The notes beneath the pieces were generated by a model, which saw only the letters and a list, made by a program, of their open reading frames with translations, was not told the origin of the DNA and ran no database searches. A stretch of DNA of 64,000 nucleotides from Saccharomycopsis fibuligera x Saccharomycopsis cf. fibuligera. Its lineage: Eukaryota > Ascomycota > Saccharomycetes > Ascoideales > Saccharomycopsidaceae. The first letter of the stretch is position 1. Each line of letters starts with the position of its first letter. The stretch lies in NCBI GenBank assembly GCA_001936135.1, contig CP012816.1, positions 1,429,501-1,493,500 on the forward strand, in the 5' to 3' direction. Of the stretch, positions 11,901 to 23,200 are shown in pieces. Made by a program: the position numbers and the translations under genes.

Positions 11901-14715
11901 TTGCTGCTTGAATGTAGTATTCTCTGTTAATATCGGTTTTGTTTGCGAAAAGATTAGGTAAGCCTGTTGGGGTGGAGGATGTACCTGGTTTATTTCCTGA
12001 AATTAGGGCATGATGTTGTTCTGACTCTAGCACAATTTCGTTGTTAGCAATATCATTATAAATGTCCACAAGTAATTGTCTCGGTAAATCTTTACCATCA
12101 TCTATACCAGAGTTATTTTTAACAAAGTCTTCTATAGTCATTCTTGATTTAACTTGATTGTTGTGCTGATCAGTGTTCAACATGATGACTGAGTAAGATA
12201 AAACGTAAAGGGTTTCTGCTTGCGCAAAAACACTATTTGGATGACTCTTATAGTATGCTTCAGCAAATTTTAGCATGAATCTATCAATTTTTTGAGACTC
12301 TCCTGGTAATCTAAAGCTTTGCAAGAAAATTCTCATGGCATCCACAAACTTGAGCCCAGTAAAATTGAATTGGTCAACAAACGCATGCATGACGTTTATA
12401 TTATAATCATCACCTTCACCAAGATATTCACCGAGAACCTCTTTATCCAATAGAGTATTGTTACTCAAAAAGAATTCTGCAACATCATTAGGCTCAGAAG
12501 ATTTGATAAAGCCACTATCTATTAACTTTTTGATCCCACGTTTTGGTTTGTAATTGAAAAGCTTGGTATACTCCAATAACAAAGTTTTCCGTTTCTTGAG
12601 AGACTCAAACTCTGTTGGATCATCAACTTCAGTCAAGCTATCATCCTTCGATATGGAAGGGGATCTGACAGAAGTTGTTGGAGATGAAGGTTCTCTTTCT
12701 CTGCTAAGAATAGATGCTGACCTTCTATGAGTAGGGTTTTGTAGTCTCATATCATCAGTAGCAAGGTTTAACCCTTTGTTTGACCAGCTATAAAGGCTTC
12801 GCAATATGCTAACAATACAGTTAAGTGATGTGGAATCATACCCGTTATCCAGTTTATCCCCTCCAATATTGCTATTTGAGGATGAATCGTTTTTTCTTGC
12901 CAAACTGTAATTTCTAAGATTATTGTTTTCACTCTTGATTAAGAAATTAATCAACGCTTCGATGATATTGGGCTTATTTTCAGAACAATCAAAATTTAAA
13001 TAAAATTCAATCAATAATCTTGGATCGTTGGCAAGCTTGGCCACAACTGACAAGAAGTAGCTCTTTTGAAAATCGGTACTGACTGGCATTTCAACAATCG
13101 GGAAGAAAATTTCAGAAAATAAAACAGGAATCTCATTTATGAATTCAGCACGTAAGTTGGTAATAATAATATAAAAGATATCCAAACAAACAGAATATAT
13201 TTCGTTCAATTGATAAACAGAGTTCTTCGTCAATGTTAATAGTAAATAACTACGGATCGAATCAACAAATGGTATGCTTTCATTGCTCAAATTTGAAGAA
13301 ATTGTTATTGATTTGTTGATAAAACAATTGATGTGGTTTTTCAAGATGGAGTGAATAATTTTCAAAGATAACAATTTGGAACGGACAGCAGTTGATCTAG
13401 AGTCAAGAAATTTTTCATCAATAGGCTTCACAGATAATTTGCTCATAGCTCTAAAAATCAAAAAGCAATCTTTAACCAGCAATGTCTTTGAGTCTGTATT
13501 ATCAAGTGATTCACCCAAGCCTTTGCTTTCGAAATCGCTGAACTTTTTGTCATCGGCTTCATTCAAGTTTTCCAAATTGTCCAAGTTGACAGTAGAAGAG
13601 TTTTTTGGATCAGATAAATTCGTAGAACTTGTTGTACTGATTTTTCCGCTATTAAAGTTCAAGGTGATACTATTAGCAAAACCGGTTTCAATGGTCTGGA
13701 AGTAATAGTCAATTATCTGGGTTAAGGTAGCTTCAGCAATTAGTTTTATGTTTTCATTTACTGTCAAGATGAAAATATTGTATATAAGCCTAATTCCTTC
13801 CAACAATTTCGCAGTATGGACTTCAGTGTTATCGTTGAGAATAATGTTGACAATAGTTTTGACTATTTGTAGTTCTATATCATCGTCGGTTTCATCTTTG
13901 AAAACTGAGGATATAGTATCGATACACAAATCAGAAAATCTGACGTATCCGTTATAATTTATTGTGTTGAAAGATGATTTGGTATTTTCAAAAGTATAAA
14001 TTTTAGATATAGCATCAATGAGCGACACTTTCAACGGCAAGTTGTTGGTAGAGCTCTTGAGTAAGTCAACGATTTTGACCAAGGGGATCAAATTATCTTG
14101 CAAAGCGGCTAAACTCTGAGCTACTAGTTCCTTTTGCTGTGAGTTGAGTTTGGACGATTTGGTGTTAAGAGACTCGAATAATTTCTTGAGGACGCTAATA
14201 GTGGCATTGGAGGAAGATTTGACAGCAGTAACTTCAACATTAGAGGGCAAATTAGTAGTTTGTTTGGAATCCCCTGAAATAGGAACTGCCGACAGGCCAT
14301 TTGCCTGCTCATCGTTATTACTGGCAGTGGATACGCCGTTGGCCTGGCTATAATCTGGCTGCACGGTCGGTGCCTGTGAGTTAGATTCACTATCATTGGA
14401 CGCTTGTTGTTGAGTATTGTTTGGCATGTCAGAGGCAGACGACTGTTCAGTATCGCCAGCAGGCGCAGTTTCATCATCTCGGTCGTCCTGAGCCTGGCCC
14501 GGGTTCAGGCTATCTTCATTTTCTTGACTATCGTGTTCATGTTCAGATGATCTGTGATCATCATTGTCGTTGTCGGCATCTTGGGAGGAGCCAGCATGGC
14601 TGCCATCTTGGCGGTCAGCCTGTACGTGTGTTTCCGGCTGCGGCAGCGGAAGTGGCAGCAGCAGATCAGCGCCATGGCTGGAGTGTGTTTCCACCTCTTC
14701 TGGGTTTGTCGACAT
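8983..14715 (-). CDS. SEC7: ARF guanine nucleotide exchange factor Sec7
   Basis: Large trans-Golgi exchange factor that activates Arf GTPases for vesicle formation; 1,910 residues here versus about 2,009 in S. cerevisiae. The first ATG is at 14715; the open frame upstream of it has no other ATG. The N-terminal about 130 residues are acidic and low complexity. HUS and dimerisation regions follow. The Sec7 catalytic domain spans about residues 708-905, starting at KRKTLLLEYTKLFNYKPKRG and containing FRLPGES with the catalytic glutamic finger at Glu806. Downstream are the HDS helical repeats, a second acidic linker (about bases 9650-9990) and a conserved C-terminal HDS4 region. Full length and domain order favour Sec7 over the smaller Gea1/2 exchange factors. 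Confidence 0.96.
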   Translation of the reverse strand: MSTNPEEVETHSSHGADLLLPLPLPQPETHVQADRQDGSHAGSSQDADNDNDDHRSSEHEHDSQENEDSLNPGQAQDDRDDETAPAGDTEQSSASDMPNNTQQQASNDSESNSQAPTVQPDYSQANGVSTASNNDEQANGLSAVPISGDSKQTTNLPSNVEVTAVKSSSNATISVLKKLFESLNTKSSKLNSQQKELVAQSLAALQDNLIPLVKIVDLLKSSTNNLPLKVSLIDAISKIYTFENTKSSFNTINYNGYVRFSDLCIDTISSVFKDETDDDIELQIVKTIVNIILNDNTEVHTAKLLEGIRLIYNIFILTVNENIKLIAEATLTQIIDYYFQTIETGFANSITLNFNSGKISTTSSTNLSDPKNSSTVNLDNLENLNEADDKKFSDFESKGLGESLDNTDSKTLLVKDCFLIFRAMSKLSVKPIDEKFLDSRSTAVRSKLLSLKIIHSILKNHINCFINKSITISSNLSNESIPFVDSIRSYLLLTLTKNSVYQLNEIYSVCLDIFYIIITNLRAEFINEIPVLFSEIFFPIVEMPVSTDFQKSYFLSVVAKLANDPRLLIEFYLNFDCSENKPNIIEALINFLIKSENNNLRNYSLARKNDSSSNSNIGGDKLDNGYDSTSLNCIVSILRSLYSWSNKGLNLATDDMRLQNPTHRRSASILSREREPSSPTTSVRSPSISKDDSLTEVDDPTEFESLKKRKTLLLEYTKLFNYKPKRGIKKLIDSGFIKSSEPNDVAEFFLSNNTLLDKEVLGEYLGEGDDYNINVMHAFVDQFNFTGLKFVDAMRIFLQSFRLPGESQKIDRFMLKFAEAYYKSHPNSVFAQAETLYVLSYSVIMLNTDQHNNQVKSRMTIEDFVKNNSGIDDGKDLPRQLLVDIYNDIANNEIVLESEQHHALISGNKPGTSSTPTGLPNLFANKTDINREYYIQAAKEISSKTEKAIKSNGFQTSGKKPKFFSANHVEHVKSIFDTLWMSFLAALTPSFKEFDNKTISSLCLEGIRLSIKIACIFNLTDAKTSFVNALIQFTNLNNIEEIKHKNLEAINVLLSICVTDGNYLSSAWTDILMCISQLERLQLIAQGVDASNIPDVLNARLERNNNEQNGRSSLESSRSLNTRFFVRKVPNPSEVAQHHHANQKLQPEISSLIQSTDLTVKIDKIFASTDNLTIDAIGYFVEALTEVALDEVESSGNSTNPRIFSLQKMVDICYYNMNRIRVEWSKLWSIMGEAFNKIGCNSNLNIVIFALDSLRQLSMRFFEIEELAYFKFQKDFLEPFAFILANNENLDSRLMVLECIDNMIQAKSSKIKSGWVTIFKTFINASKDDNDQLVSKSYKMLSKINKNHFGAIYSQDAFGGLVEAYTTLACNESNQRISLHAIADMKGLINKVQNLENPAPASAAAAEQNTPKSSKQLIRFFPVLAGFNRVILKNSDLESRSISLDHLFDALVQYGKEFDEPFWHEICQDLLFPIFGVLSSHWSQLNSHDDLSVWLSTTLIQALKNMVAIFTHFDTLLPMLDGYLKLLCSCILQENDTISRIGRNCLQSLILQNLKKFQVSDWNKITKTLKELFDATTAVELFLADPLKAENENRQALAEDLAKLELNNAAFSKGFSESTLQNNDVTPVDPESFNGVGSGKPSGQENNDNANGSEGDPNDSTSTVVIHNSKENDDSISPPKAQNDGLDVTSPQSINIKKTRSFSEQHRKKIKEKGIIVVKCVLQLLMIEMLSELFEDDDFFDTIPMSNLLELMEALEKSYKFSHEFNEDYNLRVRLWNSGVIERLPNLLKQESSSSGVYINITFHILIGGSKASDKQKETLLAKLIPLCVKIIENFITLDETTKQRNINTWRPVVIEILQGYYELDEDDFIKHCPIMYDLILNILDKQLPQELRSSIKNFLTRVGEVYVRI

Positions 14716-15061
14716 TGGTGCGCGGTATGTCTGTCTGCCTTTGGGCGGTGGTTGTGTGGGAGTGCTGATGGCTTCGGTCTGTTTATATTGTATTCTGCAG
14801 TTTACACTTGTTTTGTTCTGTTTTGTTAACAACTGCAATTGCAATAAAAACCAGTACCGAAAGTTTCACACGGGGCTCGTAACCAAGATTACTTCACCAC
14901 GGGCGGGTATCCGCTTTTCTTAAATATGGAGATCTATGGTATAAGCTACGGTATAAGCTACAGCTACTGAGCATCTGCCATAGCACAGCCAGCAGAGAGT
15001 TTACGTAAAAGCAATCGCCAGCAGCCCAAGAGGTAACTGCAATAGCGCTCCCCGTACTGCC
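14716..15061. other. Divergent promoter SEC7 / unknown intron-containing gene
   Basis: 346 bases with more GC than the surroundings. The repeated segment GGTATAAGCTAC occurs twice at about 14938-14961. No gene or clear regulator site recognised. Confidence 0.5.
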
Positions 15062-15791
15062 ATGGAAAGACTCAATCAGGACATATTCGACCTCGCAAAA
15101 CTATGCAAAATCCAGAATGTGCTAGCAAAGGACACCGGAAAACGCGTGCAGTTTGAGCAACTAGTGGAAAAAGTGAGGTCAAGCCAACATGAGCTAAGAT
15201 TGTTTCTTGAGGACATCTGTGGGCCAGCTAATACTAACACAAGGGAGGATGCCCCTGTGCTTAGGTATTTTGCTTCTCCGGCTTCGGGGTTTCCAGAGCC
15301 TCAGAGAATCAGTGACGTGGACACAGCAAAAGAATACATTGACCAGTATGTTCTATCAGATCAACGAAAGGTGTACAAGTTGCGAGCTTTGATACGGGAT
15401 CAGCGTCGCAAAGAATCACACTGGCACCTGACCATGGATGCTGTTGTCAAGCGTCAGCTAGATTCTTCTAAGGACGCCAGCTTGTATGTATTGTTTGCCG
15501 TTGAGCTCTATGAGAACGTTTGGAAGCATAATAGACAGGAGGCACTTTACTAACCGTTGAATAAGTCCCAGCGACGCTGCCAGGGCAGATTTTCTAGTGA
15601 AGTTATGCAACAGCATCAATACCGAGAAACAGCAGATATTGCTGGAAGTACGAAAAGAGACGGCCAACTTCCAAAGAGCCTTGGGATCTATGCAGATTCC
15701 CTTTTTTTGTTGGAGCGGGATGCCCAATGACACTGTTGGACAACGTGAAATATTGTTATATTTGCGCCAAAAGCTAGCGACTGCCCGCTGA
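15062..15791 (+). CDS. Unrecognised 213-residue protein, spliced (exons 15062-15483 and 15572-15791)
   Basis: I do not recognise this family. Exon 1 starts at the ATG at 15062. Its frame runs into a stop within TACTAAC at 15548-15554, a perfect yeast branch-point sequence, and a consensus donor GTATGT lies upstream at 15484. Splicing to the first YAG after the branch point (CAG ending at 15571) keeps frame and opens a second coding stretch of 72 codons ending at TGA 15789. The product is rich in charged helices (QILLEVRKETANFQ, QREILLYLRQKL) with a Pro/Phe-containing stretch around residues 175-190 (QIPFFCWSGMPND), and has no membrane segment or signal peptide. An AAG ending at 15565 would also keep frame and add two residues; the TAG ending at 15597 would give a different, shorter tail. 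A small coiled-coil complex subunit is possible; that is inference. Confidence 0.72.
15484..15571 (+). other. Predicted spliceosomal intron (88 nt) in the unknown gene
   Basis: Donor GTATGT at 15484-15489, branch TACTAAC at 15548-15554, acceptor CAG ending at 15571, 17 bases after the branch sequence. All three signals match yeast consensus. Confidence 0.72.
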
Positions 15792-16657
15792 ACCTAGTTA
15801 TTTAGTCCACATTGCGATGGATATTGCGTATTGCTGGCAACAACTATGCCCGATCATCCCGTTTGTGCTCTGTTGCTGCTGCTCATTTATCGCGCACGCG
15901 TCCAACAATCAAGCTGGCATGTGGGCGTCTGGTGTTCCATATTCGCTCAAGCTGTTGTTTGAATGCCAGTAGTTGCCAGCCATTGCCGGACCGACCTCAA
16001 ACGCTCTGGCCTCCAACGCCCTGGCCCTTGCCGTGTGTTAGACAAGTTCAAGAGTTTTAGACAGATACCCAAGACGTAAATTCATAGTGACGGCAACATG
16101 GGGTGCGATATGACGATTTTTCGAAAAATTTCAATTTTTTAACGCCGACTGAGACCGCGAGCTACTACTCCCGCTTACTTGTAACGCAGTGCCCCGAATA
16201 GACTCATGTTATCTACCAAAACTGGCGCAATACTAGTACCAGCAGCACTTGATCAAATGTGAACTACACACGAGACTGCGGCGATACGTTCTGTATATCC
16301 TTCAGCTTGGTGCATGCCGAGTTAAGAGAGAAGCTACTGAAGCGGGGCTCGCAACACTCGGTACTCTGTGAGTTTACATAATCATTACATAATGAAGCAG
16401 GAGACTTTGCCGCTGTCTCGCGATTTGTAATACACTAGTGCCCTGAGCGTTCACTCGCTGGGTAGAGGTAGAATAGCGACAATTTTTTTTTTTTTGCTAC
16501 TGCTGCTGCTCTGTTTTCCCAAACGTTGCTAAGCCTTCTTTTTCTCTTCTTTTATCTCTTGTTTAACTCCTTTGTCATCCGCAGAACACGTATCCAGCAC
16601 TCAATTGCCATCATACTAGCGTGCAATCTCTTCTTTTGATTAGTTCAGCAAACCACA
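15792..16657. other. Intergenic region upstream of SFA1
   Basis: 866 bases, relatively GC-rich. One ACGCGT hexamer at about 15896-15901 and a T tract at about 16483-16495 lie in it, with a pyrimidine-rich leader (16500-16600) before the SFA1 start. Short frames here look random. Confidence 0.5.
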
Positions 16658-17970
<1,313 letters not shown>

Positions 17971-18164
17971 GCTAGAAGGTAGTTTCACACAGTTCGTATA
18001 CATAGGAAACATTTAATGATTTTTCATAATTGATCAAAATTTTACGATATTATTTGTAATTGAAGTATTGCAAAAAAGTATATTGAAATGTTTATGCCTG
18101 TAAGTGGATATGATAGATGAATGAATGATGTAAAAGACGAATAGTATAGAAAAAAAAAAAGTAA

Positions 18165-19709
18165 TCAGTTCCATAAATTATTGTAACCAAACAACCATGG
18201 CCCAATGGTATGTCTGCCAATAATCGCACCAACCCCAATAAGAAACTGAATCCCAAGTATAGCCGCACACAACTGGTCTTCTCTCAATGGACCGAAATGG
18301 ACAAGCACAAGATTGATAAGGGTTAAATTATTGATCTTTTGAATTAACGTTATCTTCTTAGTAGATCCATCTTTTTGCTTCACTTGTTGTTCTAATTTTT
18401 CCACTCTGAGCAACCCAACTTTACTCAAGATGCTTAACGTAGTTTGAATAAGCGGAGCCTTTGGATGCAAACATTTGGGCTTTTTGTTGTTTGATGGCTT
18501 AATCTTACCAGAAGAATCGCCTTTATTTTTGCTATTGCTACTGCTGGTATCGATACCATCAACAGAAGTGTTATCATCTTCAAAGAGAACTGTCATTGAC
18601 GGGTACATCAACCCCGAAGCTTCATCAAACCGAGGCAACCTGTGTCTAGGGCAAGGTACAATATGGAACAACTGAGGCACTGAATACACAAAATTGAAAA
18701 TTTGTGGGATGAAAAAAAGCAACAAGGTCTTGGAAAAATGGCCCAATATTCCAACCACTGCAAACACCATCCCGGCAAAATAACAATACGTGTCGCCAAC
18801 GAACACCCTTGAAGGATACCAGTTATACTTCAACAATCCTAAGCTTGTGCCCAAGAAGGGAATCAAAAGACATACAGAGAACAAATGCGATGAAATTGAC
18901 GCAGGAAACTGCGAGAAGAAAATGTAGCAAAAGTCATTGATGAGGAAAATTATCGCTAATACCACAGACTGACCCACCTCCAAGCCATTGACCCCGGCAA
19001 GGATATTGATTGAATTTGGGCAAAATATCGCGATCGCCCCCATGTACATATAATAAGCAGCACCCAAGTCAATAGTGGTGCGCTGCAAATAGCTGGCTAC
19101 TGCGTTGGGGATCAAGATCGAGGTGACGCCAAAGTCGATGTAATACACAATCAAGAGTGGGATAGCAGCAATTGCAGGCATGAAAAATTTGTGACGCCAT
19201 TTAACGTCGAAGAGATCATCAGCAATGCCTAAAAGAACTTGACTTTCTAAACATAACACGGCTGACAAGTACTGAATCAACTTGGAGTGTGGGAATTTTT
19301 GCAGGAGCTGTTGATCATTGTAGTTGCCGCCGCCGTTACCACCGCCGCCAATATCAGATAACGGGGCAGCAGACCGTAAAGATTCTTCGTCCCTATTACC
19401 ACCGCCAGAAGTCTCAACAATCAAGATCTGGATAAAAATAAACGGGATAAAGAAAAACATCAAGAACAAGTATACCACGGCAGATATGGCTCCCATGCAT
19501 TCAGGCAATAATGGCTTGTTAGGTTTGGACATGTCTTTGCCCTTTAGACCAATGCGAACAAATGCATGGCCGAGTCTGGGTATCAAGTAAACCACTGCTT
19601 GGTAGCCAATGATGGAAAATCCAACAGCTGATGAGATGGGCTGATTGGATGAAACATGAATGAAAATTAAGCCCACAGCTGCTGTTAGCAGCACTATTGA
19701 CAGCACCAT
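18165..19709 (-). CDS. ALG7: UDP-GlcNAc:dolichyl-phosphate GlcNAc-1-phosphotransferase (Alg7)
   Basis: Catalyses the first step of N-glycan precursor synthesis on the ER membrane, transferring GlcNAc-1-P to dolichyl phosphate; it is the tunicamycin target. The product is 514 residues (about 448 in S. cerevisiae) with some ten membrane segments. Family motifs: GIADDLFDVKWRHKFF, FCPNSINILAGVNGLEVGQ, FVGDTYCYFAGM and PCPRHRLPRF. The extra length lies in two low-complexity loops: a Gly/Asn-rich insert after ETSGGG (about bases 19290-19400) and a Ser/Asn/Lys-rich insert after the HRLPRF motif (about 18460-18580). The start is the ATG at 19709. Codons 3 and 7 are CTG within the first membrane segment; under a CTG-Ser code these would be serines. 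Divergent from APC1. Confidence 0.97.
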   Translation of the reverse strand: MVLSIVLLTAAVGLIFIHVSSNQPISSAVGFSIIGYQAVVYLIPRLGHAFVRIGLKGKDMSKPNKPLLPECMGAISAVVYLFLMFFFIPFIFIQILIVETSGGGNRDEESLRSAAPLSDIGGGGNGGGNYNDQQLLQKFPHSKLIQYLSAVLCLESQVLLGIADDLFDVKWRHKFFMPAIAAIPLLIVYYIDFGVTSILIPNAVASYLQRTTIDLGAAYYMYMGAIAIFCPNSINILAGVNGLEVGQSVVLAIIFLINDFCYIFFSQFPASISSHLFSVCLLIPFLGTSLGLLKYNWYPSRVFVGDTYCYFAGMVFAVVGILGHFSKTLLLFFIPQIFNFVYSVPQLFHIVPCPRHRLPRFDEASGLMYPSMTVLFEDDNTSVDGIDTSSSNSKNKGDSSGKIKPSNNKKPKCLHPKAPLIQTTLSILSKVGLLRVEKLEQQVKQKDGSTKKITLIQKINNLTLINLVLVHFGPLREDQLCAAILGIQFLIGVGAIIGRHTIGPWLFGYNNLWN

Positions 19710-20228
19710 TTTTGTGAGAGAAAGAGAAAAAATCTAAAGTTGGTTATGCACAGTCAAATATTGCAATATAATGAAAGTGTCTAGTAGAAGTGAGTGAGAG
19801 GCAGATGGGTGCTACCAACTGCGGAAAGCTAAGCTATTGGAGTTGGTTTGTAAGAAGGCTGGCTCTTGTCTGTGGTATTCTTTGCTATCTTAACTAGATG
19901 ATTGTTTGGTTTTTATTCCTGATGGAATAGCTCATCACATCGCTGGTGCTGCTGCTACTGTGGCAGAAAGCTTCAGTTTTTCCACTATCCAAACACATCA
20001 CCACCAACGCTTGGCCGCACATAAACTGCTAAGCGGAACCCAAATAAGATTATTGTTTCTCCAGTATTTACAAAACAAAACAAACACTTTCTGCGACACA
20101 CCTCCGCATCATCATCAACCAGTCGTCTAGCTTCTTCAAAACAAAACCTAAGACGCTGATCACTTGCGGCCCAGCGCTTATCCCAGTTGCTGCTGATATT
20201 CAAAGCGCTTATTTAGCAGATTACCACA
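19710..20228. other. Divergent promoter ALG7 / APC1
   Basis: 519 bases without a gene; short antisense frames (for example 19906-20130) look random. No specific regulator site recognised. Confidence 0.5.
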
Positions 20229-23200
20229 ATGACCGAAATTGGTCTCCCAGCCATCCGGCTCGCCTCAAAAAACATAGATCAGTTTCGATCATCGTCTTCT
20301 TCATCGCCTCAAGACTACACCATAACGTTATACTCAAAGAGCGAAGTGCTATTGGTAAGTCCGACAGAAGTCTTGTGGCTCAAAAACGACGTACTTGTGC
20401 GAAAGATCAAATATGACAATGATGATGATAGAATAGTGAATGCTCATTTGGTGCATTTCAACAACACCAGCTTCCCAAATAAGCTGACAACCAGCAGTAG
20501 TACCAACAGTAGTAGCGTCAGCAGTAGCGTCAGCATATCCAAAAAGAAGGCGTTAGCAGTGATACTACTGAATCGCGCCCACATGTACTTCGAAGACGAT
20601 GAAACTCATTTCTTCAGCTTCCCGTTCAACATTAAAAAATCTCTACTGTTTGAGAATGGGCTCATTTTGGAGCGACAATTACCGACGAATCAAGATGCAA
20701 ATCCAATACTATCAAATCCAATGTTGAGCAGCCATGTTACAAGCTCAAAAATCAACTTTTTAACATTATTAGATCCATTATCAGAACTAGGCATGGTGGT
20801 ATCATCTTCAACTTCGTCGTTTTCACCAAATGAGGAAATGGTGTGGTTTCCACAAAACCCAAAGTGCTCACTAGCGGTAACTTTCAACTTATCAAATCAT
20901 ATTATTGCTATTTACCATGTTAGAATCTTGGCTCATAGTAAGAATAAACCTACCCATAATAGCGGGGTAAAAAGATCCTCAATTAGAAAAAGATCTCTTT
21001 CGCGTAAATCCTCGGTGCCCAACTCCGCAGCGGTTTCTTCAGTGAACGAGAATGATCTGAATAACATGGACGATCCTGCTGCTCAAAGTGCATCAAACCG
21101 CACTCATGCTCGCCGGTCAGTATCACATTCGGAAATGCTTTCTTATGATCGTATGGCGTCTAATGCAGATGTTACTGGCATGGATTTAAATGATACTAGC
21201 AGCATGAATATTGGAAACTCATCTGCAAATGGCCCAGAAAATATTGTGTTTAGAAAAGATATGGTGTTGACAAAAATTGAAAAGGTACAGTTTAACTACA
21301 ACATAGAAAAATTGAAAGTGTTTAGCTTAAGTTTTGCAAGCAAGCAAGGTATCGCAATAGTAAATAAAGAAACAAAACATACCGAGGTTCTTATATTTAA
21401 ATCTTCTACAAATTCGGTCAATTTACCCTCTTATCAAAGCTCATACAATTTTAAGTGTCTGGATGCCTTGCCATTGTCATCTTCATCATCATTATCATCA
21501 TCACCAGATGGATCTTTACCATCTTCATCCTCGGATCATGGCGCATATTTGATTGCTCTACAGGAAGACAGATCATCAATACGGCTCATCAATCCTTTCT
21601 TGAACCTCAAATCTCATGATTTGAACTTGCAAAAAATTTCCAAACCAATAAAGTCTCTTGATCACTGCACTGACTATTCTATTGCGCTTACTGACACTGA
21701 TTCAAAAACTCATATCATCCAGCTTTTAGTAGAGTCACAAGACGAGCTCACCAAACGATGTTTACAGTCGCTCAAGTACATATTTGGTCCATACGCATTC
21801 GAGTACATTTGGCTCAACTGGTTGTCTGCATTGACTATCAATAGTAAAGGCTCCGAATGGCAAAGCTTTATCGTTACTCTTTTATCTGTTTTAGTGCCAG
21901 TTGGCACCGATTTTAGTGATCTCAAAGTTTCCAATGAGATTATTGATCAACTTGAAAAAGCAAATTTACTTAATAAGTCAAGTAAGACTAACATAAGCGA
22001 GCGGTATCAAAAGTCACTCAATAATATGGCACCGAACGCTGTTTTAGCCTTGCATTTACTTCGCGAAGATTTGAAACTTAACGTCTTGGAGCACAACGCC
22101 AATAGCCGGTTTGATATTCTTCTTGCGCAACTTGTTGCTTGGCTAGGTTGGTCTGATCATTGGATCAAATACTATATTCGTGATGCAAACTGTCTTGATT
22201 TAAAGGCAAGATTTCCCGTCATTGAGCCTTTGAATATGCCACCTAACTTGTTAAAGTCTCTTTGCAGCATTTTTACAGATGAACTTACCCCATATATCAC
22301 ATTTTCTCAGCTTTCCGAGGAAAATGATGTTATTGATGAAATAATTACGCCAAGAACTTATTACATATTGCGAATCTTTGAGGCAATTGTATCGCCGCAA
22401 TTTAGTGCAACTGATGTGGTGAATCTTATGGTAGAGTACGGAATTGACTCTTTCGATATAGAAACATATCCTATTGGTATCTCTCTTCCTTTAAAAGAAT
22501 ACCTATCATTTTGCCGAAATAGTGCTACTGTTGATTCTTCACTTCAGTTCATCAACTTATTGGGTAGAAAAGATTTGGAAAAGTATTTAAAAAATGAGAA
22601 GGGTGGTCAGAAATCCATACTATATAACCCAATTGTCTCCAGGGATGTACATCAAATCATACAGTCAATTAAAAGCGATGAACCGCTCAGTGCCTGGGAC
22701 GGCCATTCTGAAGCTGACAGACTAAGTATTACAAAGTTGATATTTTCAACAGATCGTCGATTTTATGAAATTACTAGACTCTTACAGTCTTCCAAGATAC
22801 AAACTGTTACTATGAATGCTCCTAATGACATAAATGAATATGATTTATTGAAATCACAAAAGCAGTTATCAACATTAGTCGCCTTAAGAACGTTAACTAT
22901 ACCATTTGGAAGAGGCGCTCTTTTTCTATCTTCTCGAATGCCAATTTTGACTGAAAAATTCCCAATCCCCAAACTTAACTTTGACACATTGATCCAACCT
23001 GCTAATACCACATTGAGTTTGGACAAAGAGTCCATAGACCCAAATTTAATAGAATGGGGTTATTTCCATAATGGCGTTTCTGCCGGCCTAACTGTCTTAC
23101 GAAGTGCAGAAAATATCGCTGCTAGTTGGATTGTCTTCAATAAACCAAACGGTTTGAATTCACAGCACGGCGGTTTCTTGTTAGGGTTGGGGCTTAACGG

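Noticed and set aside
14421-14923. Plus-strand frames opposite the SEC7 N-terminus
   Set aside because: Antisense shadows of a low-complexity acidic coding region.
15598-15730. Alternative exon 2 using the TAG acceptor at 15597
   Set aside because: It is in frame, but it skips earlier YAG acceptors and gives a shorter, less helix-like tail; kept only as an alternative.
15597-15791. Separate small ORF downstream of the unknown gene at 15 kb
   Set aside because: It is in the frame of predicted exon 2 and is better read as the spliced 3' part of the same gene.
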